Part shown: positions 9,042-17,825 of the stretch, one piece after another | Numbering within the stretch: position 1 is the first letter of the stretch | Layout of the letters: each line of letters opens with the position of its first letter | Origin: DTWD01 sp963662965 | Lineage (GTDB): Bacteria > Acidobacteriota > Vicinamibacteria > Vicinamibacterales > UBA8438 | NCBI GenBank assembly: GCA_963662965.1 | Contig: OY759970.1 | Span: 3,782,001 to 3,846,000, forward strand | Direction: 5' to 3' | DNA length: 64,000 bases | Translations under genes and position numbers: made by a program | Notes under the pieces: model-generated | Told to the model about the DNA's origin: nothing | Seen by the model: only the letters and a program-made list of their open reading frames with translations | Database searches by the model: none

Positions 9042-9106
9042 GATCCCGGGCCTGATGGCCGTGTATTCTGGGCCGGCGAACTATGTTGTCGTATTCGGAG
9101 GAATGA

Positions 9107-9370
9107 ATGGCCTATTCGATTACTGAGCCCTGTGTCGGCACGAAAGACACCGCTTGTGTCGACGTCTGTCCCGTCGATTGCATCCATCCGCGCAAGGACG
9201 AGGAAGCTTTCGAAGCCGAAACGATGCTTTATATTCACCCCGACGAATGCATTGACTGCGGCGCGTGCGTGCCCGCGTGTCCCGTCGAGGCGATCTTCGA
9301 GAACGATGAGGTGCCGGATCAGTGGCAGAGTTTCTGCGAGACCAACGCACAGTGGTACGAGGGTAAGTAG
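9107..9370 (+). CDS. 2[4Fe-4S]/[3Fe-4S][4Fe-4S] ferredoxin
   Basis: 87-residue electron carrier with eight cysteines suited to two iron-sulfur clusters. C9, C17, C21 and C25 form the first group, with the widened spacing CxxxxxxxCxxxC. C48, C51, C54 and C58 form a classic CxxCxxCxxxC second group. The widened first group and the acidic tail resemble FdxA-type seven- or eight-iron ferredoxins. GGAGG lies a few bases upstream of ATG 9107. It is followed after 39 bp by nuoB and nuoI homologues, which suggests it exchanges electrons with that module; this is inferred from position only. Confidence 0.9.
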   Translation: MAYSITEPCVGTKDTACVDVCPVDCIHPRKDEEAFEAETMLYIHPDECIDCGACVPACPVEAIFENDEVPDQWQSFCETNAQWYEGK

Positions 9371-9409
9371 TCACGTCCCGACTGCGCTAACGACGCCGAC
9401 GGCAATCAT

Positions 9410-9946
9410 ATGGGTCTTATCGATCATAGCTTCGAAGACAACTTCATCACGACGAATCTGGACCGGGTCCTCAATTGGGCGCGGCAGTCGTCGCTGTGGC
9501 CGATGGGATTCGGGCTCGCCTGCTGTGCGATTGAGATGATCGCGACGTCGACGTCGCGCTACGACATTGCCAGATTCGGGGCCGAGGTGTTCCGCGCGTC
9601 GCCGAGGCAGTCCGATCTGATGATCGTCGCCGGCACGGTCACCAAGAAGATGGCCCCGGTGCTGCGACGACTCTACGACCAGATGCCGGAGCCGAAGTGG
9701 GTGATATCGATGGGGAGCTGCTCGAACGCCGGTGGGCCGTTTCCCACCTACAGCGTGCTGCAGGGTGTCGACAAGGTCGTGCCGGTCGACGTCTATGTAT
9801 CAGGATGTCCACCGCGTCCGGAGGCGTTGCTCTACGGGCTCATGCGGCTCCAGGACAAGATCCGCAAAGAGAGCACCGTCCTCCGCAAAGAGCGGGTCAT
9901 CATGGTGGGTCAGTCGGAGCCGACCCTCGTCGAGGATCGGGGGTAG
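9410..9946 (+). CDS. nuoB: NADH-quinone oxidoreductase subunit B-like protein
   Basis: 178-residue homologue of the complex I subunit that carries cluster N2, the last iron-sulfur cluster before quinone. All four expected ligands are present: the adjacent C38 and C39 (FGLACCAIEM), C104 in GSCSNAGG and C133 in SGCPPRPE. The core sequence looks fully functional. What is odd is the context: only nuoI follows, and the C, D, H and other complex I genes are not in this window. It may be a second copy serving a smaller assembly, or the complex may be encoded at several loci. Confidence 0.92.
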   Translation: MGLIDHSFEDNFITTNLDRVLNWARQSSLWPMGFGLACCAIEMIATSTSRYDIARFGAEVFRASPRQSDLMIVAGTVTKKMAPVLRRLYDQMPEPKWVISMGSCSNAGGPFPTYSVLQGVDKVVPVDVYVSGCPPRPEALLYGLMRLQDKIRKESTVLRKERVIMVGQSEPTLVEDRG

Positions 9947-9952
9947 GTCGAC

Positions 9953-10423
9953 GTGCTGTTCTTGGCCAAGTTCTTTCGCACCGTCTTTCTTGTTGACCTC
10001 CTCAAGGGGCTCTGGCTTACATTGAAATACACGCCCCAGCCGGCGTTCACGTTCCAGTATCCCGAGGAGCGCCGCCCGGTCGCGCCTCGTTTCCGGGGCT
10101 TACTCCGTTTGCAAGTTGAACCGGAAACCGGAGCGCAAACCTGCATCGTCTGCGACCAGTGCGCGAAGGTGTGCCCCGACGACCTCATCAACCTCGGTGG
10201 TCATCGCGAGCCGGGTCACAAGATCAAGGTGCTGGACTATTTCGACTTCAACTTGTCGCGCTGCTCCTTCTGCGGACTCTGTGCAGAAGTCTGCCCGACC
10301 AAGCCGGTGAAAGCGCTCATCATGAGCGAGGATTTCGAACTCGGCACCTACAGTCGAAACTCGCAGATCCTGCGCGTCGACGAGATGTACGACGGCGTCC
10401 CGATCGAGCCGTACAGCCGATAG
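9953..10423 (+). CDS. nuoI: NADH-quinone oxidoreductase subunit I-like protein
   Basis: 156-residue protein with two [4Fe-4S] motifs: C64, C67, C70, C74 and C104, C107, C110, C114. These are the N6a and N6b cluster sites of NuoI, the wire between the peripheral arm and NuoB. The N-terminal amphipathic region (LLKGLWLTLKYTPQP) and the tail (EDFELGTYSR) are typical of the subunit. The start is a GTG six bases after the nuoB stop, so the two are translated as a unit. No further complex I gene follows; the next gene is a secreted TPR protein. Confidence 0.92.
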   Translation: MLFLAKFFRTVFLVDLLKGLWLTLKYTPQPAFTFQYPEERRPVAPRFRGLLRLQVEPETGAQTCIVCDQCAKVCPDDLINLGGHREPGHKIKVLDYFDFNLSRCSFCGLCAEVCPTKPVKALIMSEDFELGTYSRNSQILRVDEMYDGVPIEPYSR

Positions 10424-10559
10424 GCCACTTCACCCCGCGGACCCCGGCCACCTTGCGCTCGTCTGACTGATGGGGCATAGTTTGTGGAACGACTTGACCT
10501 GTCCACGCCCGCGATTCGACCAATCGTGGGGGCGTCCCGGATTCGGCTGGAGGAATCGC

Positions 10560-12077
10560 ATGCGTGTCGGTGGCATCGGTGTCAGAGGCATTCTTCTGAT
10601 ACTGGCGGTAGCTGCGGCCACGCCGATCGTCATCGGTGCCCAATCGACGCCGTCCGCCAGCAGCGAAGTTCGCCTGCAACTCGCCGACCTGCTGTTCGAC
10701 GACGAGCGCTATTGGGAGGCGCTGACGGCATACGAGGGGGCGAAGGACGGGGCGAAACCCGAGCAACTCGTGCGGGCCACGGGCGGGCTGCTCCGCTCGC
10801 TGCTGCAAGTCGCCGAATTCTCGCGGGCGTACCAGGAAGCTCAGTTCCTCGACAGCCTCGACGCCACGAGTCCCTACTACCGCTCGCTCTATGCGCAGGC
10901 CCTCTGGGCGTTTGGCCTCTTCTTGGAGGCGGAGCGCGTGTACGACGACGTGCTCGCCGTCGAGCCCGGCAATACGGCCGCGCGGCACGGCCTCGGCCGT
11001 AGTTTGGCCGCCCGCGGTCGCCTCGAGGAGAGCGTGACCGAGCTGGAGGCGGCGATCGCCGGTGAAGACCGCGCTGAGTATTTCCACACGCTTGGGACGG
11101 TGTACCGAAAAATGCATCGGTACAACGACGCCGCGGACGCGCTGGAGAGCTACATCAACCGGCTTCCGCAGGTGCGCACCAGCGAGAAGACCGACTGGAC
11201 GCGCTCGGAGGTGCGGTTCCTCCGCTCGTTCGGCGACCGCACGCCGCTTCAGATGTCACCAGAGCAGCGTGACCAGGTCCACACGATTCCGTTCCGGCTG
11301 CAGCGCGACAAGGTCATCGTCCGCGCTCGGGTGAACGGGACCGATCCGATGGATCTCGTGATCGACACGGGTGCGGAGCAGATGATGATGTCGAAGCCGG
11401 CGGCCCAGCGGGTCGGCGTGCGACCGATTACCAATACGCTCAGCGCCGGCGTCGGGCGTGTCGGCCTGCGCGGTCTCGAAACCGGTCGCGTCGACACACT
11501 CGAGGTCGGAACGCTGCACATCTCGAACGTGCCGGTGATTATCAAGAACCCGCCGCTAAGCGGTCTTCCGGATACGCGGAGCGAAAACAGCTTCTCTCCG
11601 TTGGCATTCGGGCTCTCGACGATCATCGACTACAAGAACCATCACATGATCGTCGCGCGGGACCTGCCGGCTGAGCCGGCGGATATCGAAATGCCGATGC
11701 GGTTCCACCGTCTCGCGATGGTGCGCGGCGTCATCAATGGCGAGCACCCGAAGAGCTTCATCGTCGACACCGGTGGTGAGGTCATCTCGATCAGCTTGGG
11801 CACCGCCAACAGCTTGGGGATGGTGCCGGTGCGCCACATCCCCTTGCGCGTCTACGGCACATCCGGGTGGGATCAGGATGCGTTCTTGCTGCCGGGGGTC
11901 CACCTGGCGTTCGATCGCGTGGAGTACGACAATTTCTCCGTCGTCGTGCTCAACCTGCATCGCCCGAGTGCCTTGCTCGGGTTCCACATCGGTGGGATCA
12001 TCGGCCACAAGTTCCTGAGCAACTATCGTGTCGGGCTCGACCTGACCGACAGTGTGGTTCGCTTGACGGAGCTCTAG
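10560..12077 (+). CDS. Secreted TPR protein with two retropepsin-like aspartyl protease domains
   Basis: About 505 residues. ATG 10560 is chosen because GGAGG precedes it and a signal peptide follows (ILLILAVAAATPIVIGAQ). The first half consists of tetratricopeptide-like helices. The second half holds two aspartyl-protease-like modules: LVIDTGAEQMMMS near residue 265 and FIVDTGGEVISIS near residue 401, each a D-T-G active-site loop of the gag-pre/retropepsin type. Two D-T-G loops in one chain could form an intramolecular dimer active site, as in pepsins, whereas most bacterial relatives have one and must dimerise. The product is probably periplasmic or surface exposed. Its substrate is unknown. 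Confidence 0.8.
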   Translation: MRVGGIGVRGILLILAVAAATPIVIGAQSTPSASSEVRLQLADLLFDDERYWEALTAYEGAKDGAKPEQLVRATGGLLRSLLQVAEFSRAYQEAQFLDSLDATSPYYRSLYAQALWAFGLFLEAERVYDDVLAVEPGNTAARHGLGRSLAARGRLEESVTELEAAIAGEDRAEYFHTLGTVYRKMHRYNDAADALESYINRLPQVRTSEKTDWTRSEVRFLRSFGDRTPLQMSPEQRDQVHTIPFRLQRDKVIVRARVNGTDPMDLVIDTGAEQMMMSKPAAQRVGVRPITNTLSAGVGRVGLRGLETGRVDTLEVGTLHISNVPVIIKNPPLSGLPDTRSENSFSPLAFGLSTIIDYKNHHMIVARDLPAEPADIEMPMRFHRLAMVRGVINGEHPKSFIVDTGGEVISISLGTANSLGMVPVRHIPLRVYGTSGWDQDAFLLPGVHLAFDRVEYDNFSVVVLNLHRPSALLGFHIGGIIGHKFLSNYRVGLDLTDSVVRLTEL

Positions 12078-12341
12078 CTAGTGCTCCGTGCGGGCACGTA
12101 GAAACGCGCCGACCGAGTCGCGTAGCTCCGATGGTAGGTCATCGTTCCGGAGCGACGCGAGCAGCGACACTGTCGACCGACCGGTGGCAAGGTGTTCATC
12201 CAGCTCCGCTCGCGTCTCCTCCGACAGGCGTCCGTCGAGGTAGTGGGCCAGAACGTCCACCACCCTACAGCACGAGTCGCCTCCCGGATCAGAAGTCAAA
12301 TCCGATCCACAGCTGAAAGCGCATGTTTCGGAAGACGTCAC
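12078..12341 (-). CDS. Small zinc-finger-like (anti-sigma type) protein, finger incomplete
   Basis: Up to 87 residues. The segment CCRVVDVLAHYLDGRLSE followed by LDEHLATGRSTV resembles the zf-HC2 domain of anti-sigma factors, in which H-x3-C-x2-C binds zinc. Here the two C-terminal cysteines are replaced (HLATGRSTV), so zinc binding is doubtful. There is no transmembrane segment. The longest frame overlaps the preceding large gene by 53 bp; a GTG downstream would remove most of the overlap, so the start is uncertain. It could be a degenerate regulator co-transcribed with the large peptidase/barrel gene. Confidence 0.5.
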   Translation of the reverse strand: MTSSETCAFSCGSDLTSDPGGDSCCRVVDVLAHYLDGRLSEETRAELDEHLATGRSTVSLLASLRNDDLPSELRDSVGAFLRARTEH

Positions 12342-15300
12342 TGCCGCGCGTCCGACCCTCCCGCACCGCCTCCGCTGCGAACACCACGTCTTCCCACTCT
12401 CGGTTGAACATCGTCAGCCACGACCAGTCGAAATGCACGGGGAACCCGATGGCAAACGTGGTGAGGCCGAGGCCGTAGGAGGCGCGCGCGTTGTTGAGGC
12501 GGAACCCGCTCACGGAGACCGGATCCCCGAATACCTGCTCGGCCAGCCTAGTTTCTGGGTTGAGGCGGAATCCGGTCACGGCGCGGACGAGGATCGGGTC
12601 GCTCGACCAGGCGTTGAGCGGCTGTCCATCGAATCCGGCGACGCCGAAGTTGAAGAAGAAGGTGCCGCGGATGCCGCCCAACACGCCGATCGGCGTCAAC
12701 ATCGCTTCGATGAGCGGGAAGCGCAGCTCCGCGTTGCCGAAGAATGATTTGTGACCGATGAACTGCAGGTAGTCGTACCCGCGCATCTCCGATAACCCAC
12801 CAAAGAAGGTGAAGTCTGGGAACTCACCCCAGCTCTTGAAGCCGCGGCCCCGGAACGCCAACACGCCGTTCTCGGCGATGCGCAGGTAATACCTCGCATC
12901 GAAATTCAACGACTGCCGTGACAGGAAGCTGCCCATCGGGGGCGCATACTCGTAACCGAGCATGAGGGTGTTGCCTGACACCGGGCCGTACTCCCTGAAC
13001 ACGGTCGTCTCCTGCACGAATCGCACGCCCAGCGGTGCGAAATTGCCGTTCCGGAAGAGGGTGGTGCCGAACTGTTGTTGTTGGAAGGCGTCCGATTGTT
13101 GCTGCAGACGGTCGTTGGCGAACGTCTCCTGGAAGTTGAAGACGCCAGCAGACACCTCGAGTCGTCGGAAGCGGTCGAAGGGGTAGATGCCGGACAGGCT
13201 GCCGCCCTGCTGTCGCCGCGTCGCGATCGCATCGTCGCGGCTGAGGTAGCCGAAGCTCGAGCCGAACGTCTGGCCCGGCAGGTAGCCGAAGAAGAACTGC
13301 TCGGACGAGAAACCCTGGAGCGCGAACTGGAAGCGGCTGGACAGGTTGGTGTACGACCCGCCGAAGGTGCGGTACTGCGAGATCGAGTAGATGTACACGT
13401 CGAACCGTTGGTCTCCCGTGATGTCGGCGAACGAGATCTGCGTGTTACCCAACACGTCCCCGTTGTTGGTCACGCCGACGCCGAACCCGGGCCTGGTCTC
13501 CAGGTACATATTCTCGAACCGACCCTTGCGTCTCGTGTTGTCGACGTTGAGGGTGTGCGTCAGCGGCGCTTGGAAGTCGATGGTCGGGCCCGGGGCGCCG
13601 AAGTCGCTCGTGTGCGCGGTATAGAGCGGCTGGTCATACTCGATCGTGTGCAGCCCGTATTCGGCCTTGTAGTAGGTAATGAAGCCAATACGCTGCTTGT
13701 CCGAGTCTCGGTCGGGCGCCAAGACGACCGGATTGACGACAACGGTCGCGTTATCGGTCAGTTGCTGGAGCTCGCCGTTCTCGATATCGAGCGTCCAGAT
13801 ATTGAAGATCTCGCCGTCGCGCGCCGTCTCCGGCTCGATCGGTTGGGTCGGATCGACCGCGGTCGACGCGAATACGATCGTGTGGTCGTCGAGAAACTGT
13901 CCCCCGGCCTCGTCGTGCGTGCCAAAGGTCAGCTGCGTGCGCTCACCGGTCTCAAGGTCGAATCGGAACAGCTTGTTGTTCCCACTGACGCGCGACATGT
14001 GGATGATGAAGCTTCCGTCTGGGGAGTAGAACGGGGCGTAGTCGGCGAAGTCGCTGTTCGTCAGGTTGGTGACTTCGTATGTGTCGAGGTCAATCTCATA
14101 GATGTTGCCAATAGCCCGATTGAGCGCCGAAAAGACGACCGTTCGTCCATCGGGTGAGAAGTCGGGCGACTCCGGTTCGTCGACCATGTCAAGCTGGATG
14201 AGCTCTTCGATTTCTTTGGTGACGACGTTTTGCACCACGAGCGCCTTGTGCTTCCCCCGGCGCACCATGTACGCAACCTGGTCGCCCGTCGGTGACCATG
14301 ACATCCAGGGGACGGTGATCCAGCGCTGACCCGGAGGCGGGATGTACTCGAAGCCGAAGTTCTGGTTGAAGCCCTCCGTGAGGTTGTCGATCACTTCCCC
14401 GGTCCGCGTCGACAGCAGCACGATGTCCGACTCGCGGTCCTTGCGGTTGCTCGCCATCGCCGCCACGATTTCGCCAGTCGGCGAGGCTTCGATCGAATAG
14501 ACGACCGGGTAGCGGCTCCGGAGCGGATCCGGCGCCAGGTTACGGCCGTAATCAGCCGGCCGTTCTTTGTCGCGAAACGCCTCGAATCGGTCGTCGAGAT
14601 ACGACTTGAAGGCGTCATCGAAGTCCTCAGCCTCGAGGTCGAACGCCTCCTCGTAGGGATCTTCGCCGCCGCCGATGGCGTTGCGTCGCAGCGCGAAGAG
14701 GAACTGCCGGATGCCTTCTCGGCCCCAGCGTTCTTCGATGAATTCGAAGACGGCGTGACCGAGGTTGTAGACGACGCGGCCGCTCGCGAAGCCGCCGTAC
14801 TGCTGGAATTGGGTCATCGACGGAACGATGTCGGAGACCGCCACGTCACGCACTTCCATGAGGTCGAGCGGCCGCCACACACCGGCCATGTAATCTGAGA
14901 GCCCTTCGTCGACCCAAAGCGGGACCGTGTTGCGAATGATCGAGCGCGGAATGATGTCGAACTCGAAGATGTGGGTCAGCTCATGCACGATCAGACGGTA
15001 CAGGCCGTCCGGCGGCTCGTCGATGGGGAGGACGATGCGGTTCCGAGCCGGTTCGGCGAACGCTCCCACCCCCTCGGGGATGGCACCCGGCATCAGATTC
15101 TGCTGTTCAAATTCGCTGTGGGTCTTGTAGACGAGGAGCGGAACGATGAATGCGAGGTCGTGGCGGAGGTCGGCGCTGATCTGCTGGTAGGCGCTTTCGG
15201 CGTAGCTCGCGACCCGTTCGAGATGCTCCTCGAGCTCCGGATAGTAGTAGATTTCAAAGTGGTCCGTCGTGTAAATGTGCCACTCGAACTTGTCGTACTT

Positions 15301-15432
15301 GACCCGGTTCTTGCCGTAATACGGCACGATGCCGAACTGGGCATAGGATGTCGCCGTGAGTGAAAGCCCCCAGAGGGCGAGTACGGTCGTGATTCCCCAT
15401 CGGGGTCGGCGTCCAAATCGGCGGCGTGTCAT
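12289..15432 (-). CDS. Secreted gluzincin-like peptidase with beta-propeller and BamA-like barrel
   Basis: 1047 residues with a signal peptide (about 1-31). Residues about 40-300 form a peptidase MA-like domain: HELTH at 150-154 supplies two zinc histidines and the glutamate of VDEGLSDY near residue 176 fits the third ligand. Residues about 310-660 contain PD40/TolB-like propeller repeats (SPDFSPDGRTVVFSA, YAPFYSPDGSFI). The C-terminal third, rich in aromatic beta strands and ending WIGFDF, looks like a BamA/surface-antigen outer-membrane barrel with a terminal aromatic residue. The product should therefore be anchored in the outer membrane. The combination occurs in Acidobacteriota and Bacteroidota but its substrate is not known. 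Confidence 0.82.
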   Translation of the reverse strand: MTRRRFGRRPRWGITTVLALWGLSLTATSYAQFGIVPYYGKNRVKYDKFEWHIYTTDHFEIYYYPELEEHLERVASYAESAYQQISADLRHDLAFIVPLLVYKTHSEFEQQNLMPGAIPEGVGAFAEPARNRIVLPIDEPPDGLYRLIVHELTHIFEFDIIPRSIIRNTVPLWVDEGLSDYMAGVWRPLDLMEVRDVAVSDIVPSMTQFQQYGGFASGRVVYNLGHAVFEFIEERWGREGIRQFLFALRRNAIGGGEDPYEEAFDLEAEDFDDAFKSYLDDRFEAFRDKERPADYGRNLAPDPLRSRYPVVYSIEASPTGEIVAAMASNRKDRESDIVLLSTRTGEVIDNLTEGFNQNFGFEYIPPPGQRWITVPWMSWSPTGDQVAYMVRRGKHKALVVQNVVTKEIEELIQLDMVDEPESPDFSPDGRTVVFSALNRAIGNIYEIDLDTYEVTNLTNSDFADYAPFYSPDGSFIIHMSRVSGNNKLFRFDLETGERTQLTFGTHDEAGGQFLDDHTIVFASTAVDPTQPIEPETARDGEIFNIWTLDIENGELQQLTDNATVVVNPVVLAPDRDSDKQRIGFITYYKAEYGLHTIEYDQPLYTAHTSDFGAPGPTIDFQAPLTHTLNVDNTRRKGRFENMYLETRPGFGVGVTNNGDVLGNTQISFADITGDQRFDVYIYSISQYRTFGGSYTNLSSRFQFALQGFSSEQFFFGYLPGQTFGSSFGYLSRDDAIATRRQQGGSLSGIYPFDRFRRLEVSAGVFNFQETFANDRLQQQSDAFQQQQFGTTLFRNGNFAPLGVRFVQETTVFREYGPVSGNTLMLGYEYAPPMGSFLSRQSLNFDARYYLRIAENGVLAFRGRGFKSWGEFPDFTFFGGLSEMRGYDYLQFIGHKSFFGNAELRFPLIEAMLTPIGVLGGIRGTFFFNFGVAGFDGQPLNAWSSDPILVRAVTGFRLNPETRLAEQVFGDPVSVSGFRLNNARASYGLGLTTFAIGFPVHFDWSWLTMFNREWEDVVFAAEAVREGRTRGSDVFRNMRFQLWIGFDF

Positions 15433-15862
15433 GACAACACCTCACGGCGGCCAGCGGGTCCATCGGCCCGTGGTGACGCGTCTCTCCGGCCGCGCCGGAT
15501 GGCTCGCTCCGGACACCGGGTCAGCCGGGAATCGCGAGACTCGGGACTGGTCACCACGAACGACAATGGCAGGGCTGGCGCGTACTCCTCATCGCATCTT
15601 ACTGACATACAGCCAGTGGCGAAAGTCGCGCTGCATTCGACCAGCGAAGCATCCCGCCTGGCTGCGTTGCGGCTCACGTACGGATCCCCAAGAAGCAAGG
15701 AACATGCCTGTGTTTTCTTGAGAAAATGTGGCGTCGGCGTCTCCCACCGAGTGCGTGAGCGACTTCTCGAGAGGACAGCGGGAAAAAATACCTGCCGCAC
15801 ACCGAGTGTTGTAACGGACAGGGGCTCTGACGAGGCCAGGGCTGGCATCTGGCGGAAAGGGT
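15433..15862. other. Intergenic region between large surface protein and sigma factor
   Basis: No gene recognised in these 430 bases. It should hold the divergent promoters of the flanking genes. The one clear structure is a perfect inverted repeat, TTTTCT-TG-AGAAAA, at 15713-15726, in a locally AT-rich patch. A run of six A follows at 15783-15788. The palindrome could be an operator; no binding factor is suggested by the sequence alone. Confidence 0.4.
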
Positions 15863-16374
15863 ATGGCACGGGAGAGCGACACGTCGCTCGAGGCCGAGGT
15901 GCTGCGGCACGTGAATAGTCTGTACGGCCCGCCGACGCAGAAGACCTCGTGCAGGACACATACGTGAAGGCCGTGCGGTTTGCCGATCGATTCGCATCGG
16001 GCACGAACCTCAAGGCCTGGCTCCATACGATCCTCCACAACACGTTCTTGAACCAGCGGCGGCACGCCGTACGTGATCCCGTGGCCATAGATAGTGAAGC
16101 GGTGGAGTCGGCGGCGGCGTCGTCGGAGGATCTGATGCTGCGGCGGACGCTTGACGTCGACCTGCAGGCGGCCATTGACGCGCTGCCGGAGGCGTTTCGC
16201 CAGGCGGTATGGCTACGCGACGTCGAGGAGTTTTCGTACGCGGAGATTGCCCGGATGCTGGACGTTCCGCCGGGTACGGTGATGTCTCGCATCTCACGCG
16301 GACGGCGGTTGCTGGACGACCATCTGGTGAAGGCCGCGCCGCCGACATGCGGGCTTCGTGTCGTTCGAGGGTAA
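15863..16374 (+). pseudogene. ECF-type RNA polymerase sigma factor, N-terminus disrupted
   Basis: The C-terminal part is a clear ECF sigma factor. The end of region 2.1/2.2 reads DAEDLVQDTYVKAVRF, and region 4 reads LPEAFRQAVWLRDVEEFSY followed by EIARMLDVPPGTVMSRISRGR. A plausible N-terminus begins at ATG 15863 (MARESDTSLEAEVLRHVNSLYG), but it is in a different frame. The residues normally between LY and DAEDLVQ (about RLTGNP) are missing, as if a short deletion at about 15925 shifted the frame. In the frame of the C-terminal part an in-frame TAG at 15916 blocks upstream extension. Translation could restart at GTG 15949 but would lack much of the -10 binding region. The anti-sigma gene immediately downstream is intact. 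Confidence 0.65.
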
Positions 16375-16387
16375 CTGAGGTCGAATA

Positions 16388-17152
16388 ATGACGAGCTGCA
16401 ACGATGTAGACCGCGTGATGACGCCGTTTGTCGACGGTGACCTCGCAGCCAATGAAGCGGGGGAGGTCGAGCGCCACCTCGTAGCCTGTCCAGAGTGCCG
16501 GGAGCGGTCGGCTGCCGAGCGCGTGGCCCGCGATCTGGTACGTTCGCGCGCGGCTGAGCTCGACCCGCAGGCGCCGATGGGGTTGAAGGTCCGCTGCGCG
16601 GCGTCGATGCCTGTCCGTCCGGCCGATCCGGCGACGAACACCGACTCGGCTTGGTCACGCAGGGTTATCGGCTGGGTGCTCTTGTCGGTCGAGGCGACGG
16701 TGCTCCTCGCCCTCGGCGGCGTCTTCGTCGTGGGACAACACGAGCGTCTCGAGGCGGCATTCATAGCGCAGCTCGCACTCGACCATGACCGTTGCTTTGG
16801 CGCCCACGGCGACACGACGGACGACTTCGGGCGCCGCGAGGCGGAGGCAACGCTGGTCGACGGCGGGTGGAACGTGGCCGTACCAGACGAATCGATCGAT
16901 TTCAATCTCGTCGATGCGCGGCGGTGCCTGCATGACGGCGGCGACATGGTTCATCTCTTGTGTGAGTGGCCCGGGCAGCCGGTGTCGCTCTTCCTCGTCC
17001 CAGGTCGTCGCGGGTCTGAGGCTTCGCTTGAGATCATGGGGCTGGACGCAGTAACCTGGGGTCGCGACGACTGGAGCTACGTCCTGGTGGCCAAGGGTGG
17101 GCCGGTGGATCTTGGCCACGTCGCCGCCTACGTGCAGCAGTACACCGACTAG
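16388..17152 (+). CDS. Membrane anti-sigma factor with zinc-finger domain
   Basis: 254 residues. The N-terminal zf-HC2 domain has H30, C34 and C37 (ERHLVACPEC) plus C4, a ZAS-type zinc site that clamps an ECF sigma factor. One transmembrane helix spans about residues 93-115 (IGWVLLSVEATVLLALGGVFVVG), leaving a sensor domain of about 135 residues outside the membrane. That domain contains a DHDRCFG motif and several cysteines and resembles the extracytoplasmic part of heme- or redox-associated anti-sigma factors; this last point is tentative. It begins 13 bp after the sigma gene and is followed by a TlpA-like thiol protein, so the unit may sense envelope redox state. Confidence 0.78.
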   Translation: MTSCNDVDRVMTPFVDGDLAANEAGEVERHLVACPECRERSAAERVARDLVRSRAAELDPQAPMGLKVRCAASMPVRPADPATNTDSAWSRRVIGWVLLSVEATVLLALGGVFVVGQHERLEAAFIAQLALDHDRCFGAHGDTTDDFGRREAEATLVDGGWNVAVPDESIDFNLVDARRCLHDGGDMVHLLCEWPGQPVSLFLVPGRRGSEASLEIMGLDAVTWGRDDWSYVLVAKGGPVDLGHVAAYVQQYTD

Positions 17153-17191
17153 CGGCACTTTTGCTACGGGCCGCCAAAACAGGAGCACAGG

Positions 17192-17770
17192 ATGGTGACC
17201 AAGCGGTGGATCGCGGCGGTCGGGGTGGCCGCGGCTCTCGGATTTCTCACGTTGCCGGTCACGCCGAGCTTCACGATTGAAGGGATGTCCTGGGTGTCCC
17301 CGTTCGCTCTGGTTGAGAGCGAAGTGGCCGCCGCCCAAGCGTGCGACGCCGACGCCAAGCCGGCTCCGCTCGACTACACGCTTCGAGACATCCATGGCAA
17401 CGAAGTCAGCCTCGCCGCGCTCAAGGGCAACGTCATTCTGCTGAACTTCTGGGCGACGTGGTGCGGGCCCTGCAAGATCGAGATTCCATGGTTCGTCGAG
17501 TTCCAGGCGAAGCACAAGGACGACGGTCTCGTGGTGCTTGGTTTGTCCGTCGACGACACCCCCGAACAGATCAAGCCGTTTGCCGCCGAATTCCAGGTGA
17601 ACTACCCGATGCTCGTCGGTCTCGGGCGTGAAGACTTTCAGGAGGCCTACGGTCCGGTGTGGGGACTTCCGATCACCTTTGTCATCGATCGTGACGGCAC
17701 CCTCTGCCGTAAACACATCGGGATCGCGACAAAAGAGGCGTTCGAAGACGATCTCGCAGCGCTTCTTTAA
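17192..17770 (+). CDS. TlpA-family thioredoxin-like protein, exported
   Basis: 192 residues with an N-terminal hydrophobic export segment (about 5-27). The thioredoxin fold follows: LNFWATWCGPCKIE carries the redox pair C91 and C94, and GLPITFVIDRDG supplies the cis-proline loop. A further cysteine pair, C51 and one in TLCRKH, is present. Proteins of this class reduce disulfides in the periplasm, for example on apocytochromes. It lies 39 bp after the anti-sigma gene on the same strand and is followed at once by a strong hairpin terminator, which suggests a sigma/anti-sigma/TlpA operon. Confidence 0.88.
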   Translation: MVTKRWIAAVGVAAALGFLTLPVTPSFTIEGMSWVSPFALVESEVAAAQACDADAKPAPLDYTLRDIHGNEVSLAALKGNVILLNFWATWCGPCKIEIPWFVEFQAKHKDDGLVVLGLSVDDTPEQIKPFAAEFQVNYPMLVGLGREDFQEAYGPVWGLPITFVIDRDGTLCRKHIGIATKEAFEDDLAALL

Positions 17771-17801
17771 TTTAAGACGGGGCCCCAGGCCCCATCTTAA
17801 A
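17771..17801 (+). terminator. Hairpin terminator after tlpA-like gene
   Basis: The arms are TTTAAGA-C-GGGGCC and GGCCCC-A-TCTTAAA, with one mismatch and a 3-nt loop. The stem begins one base after the stop codon at 17770. The symmetrical A/T flanks would allow bidirectional use. Its GACGGGGCC core resembles the first stem of the dispersed GC-rich repeat. Confidence 0.75.
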
Positions 17802-17825
17802 TAAGCCCTGTAGTATTATTCCCAC

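Noticed and set aside
13075..14157. 360-codon plus-strand frame opposite the large surface-protein gene
   Set aside because: Shadow of the minus-strand gene, which has signal peptide, zinc motif and propeller repeats.
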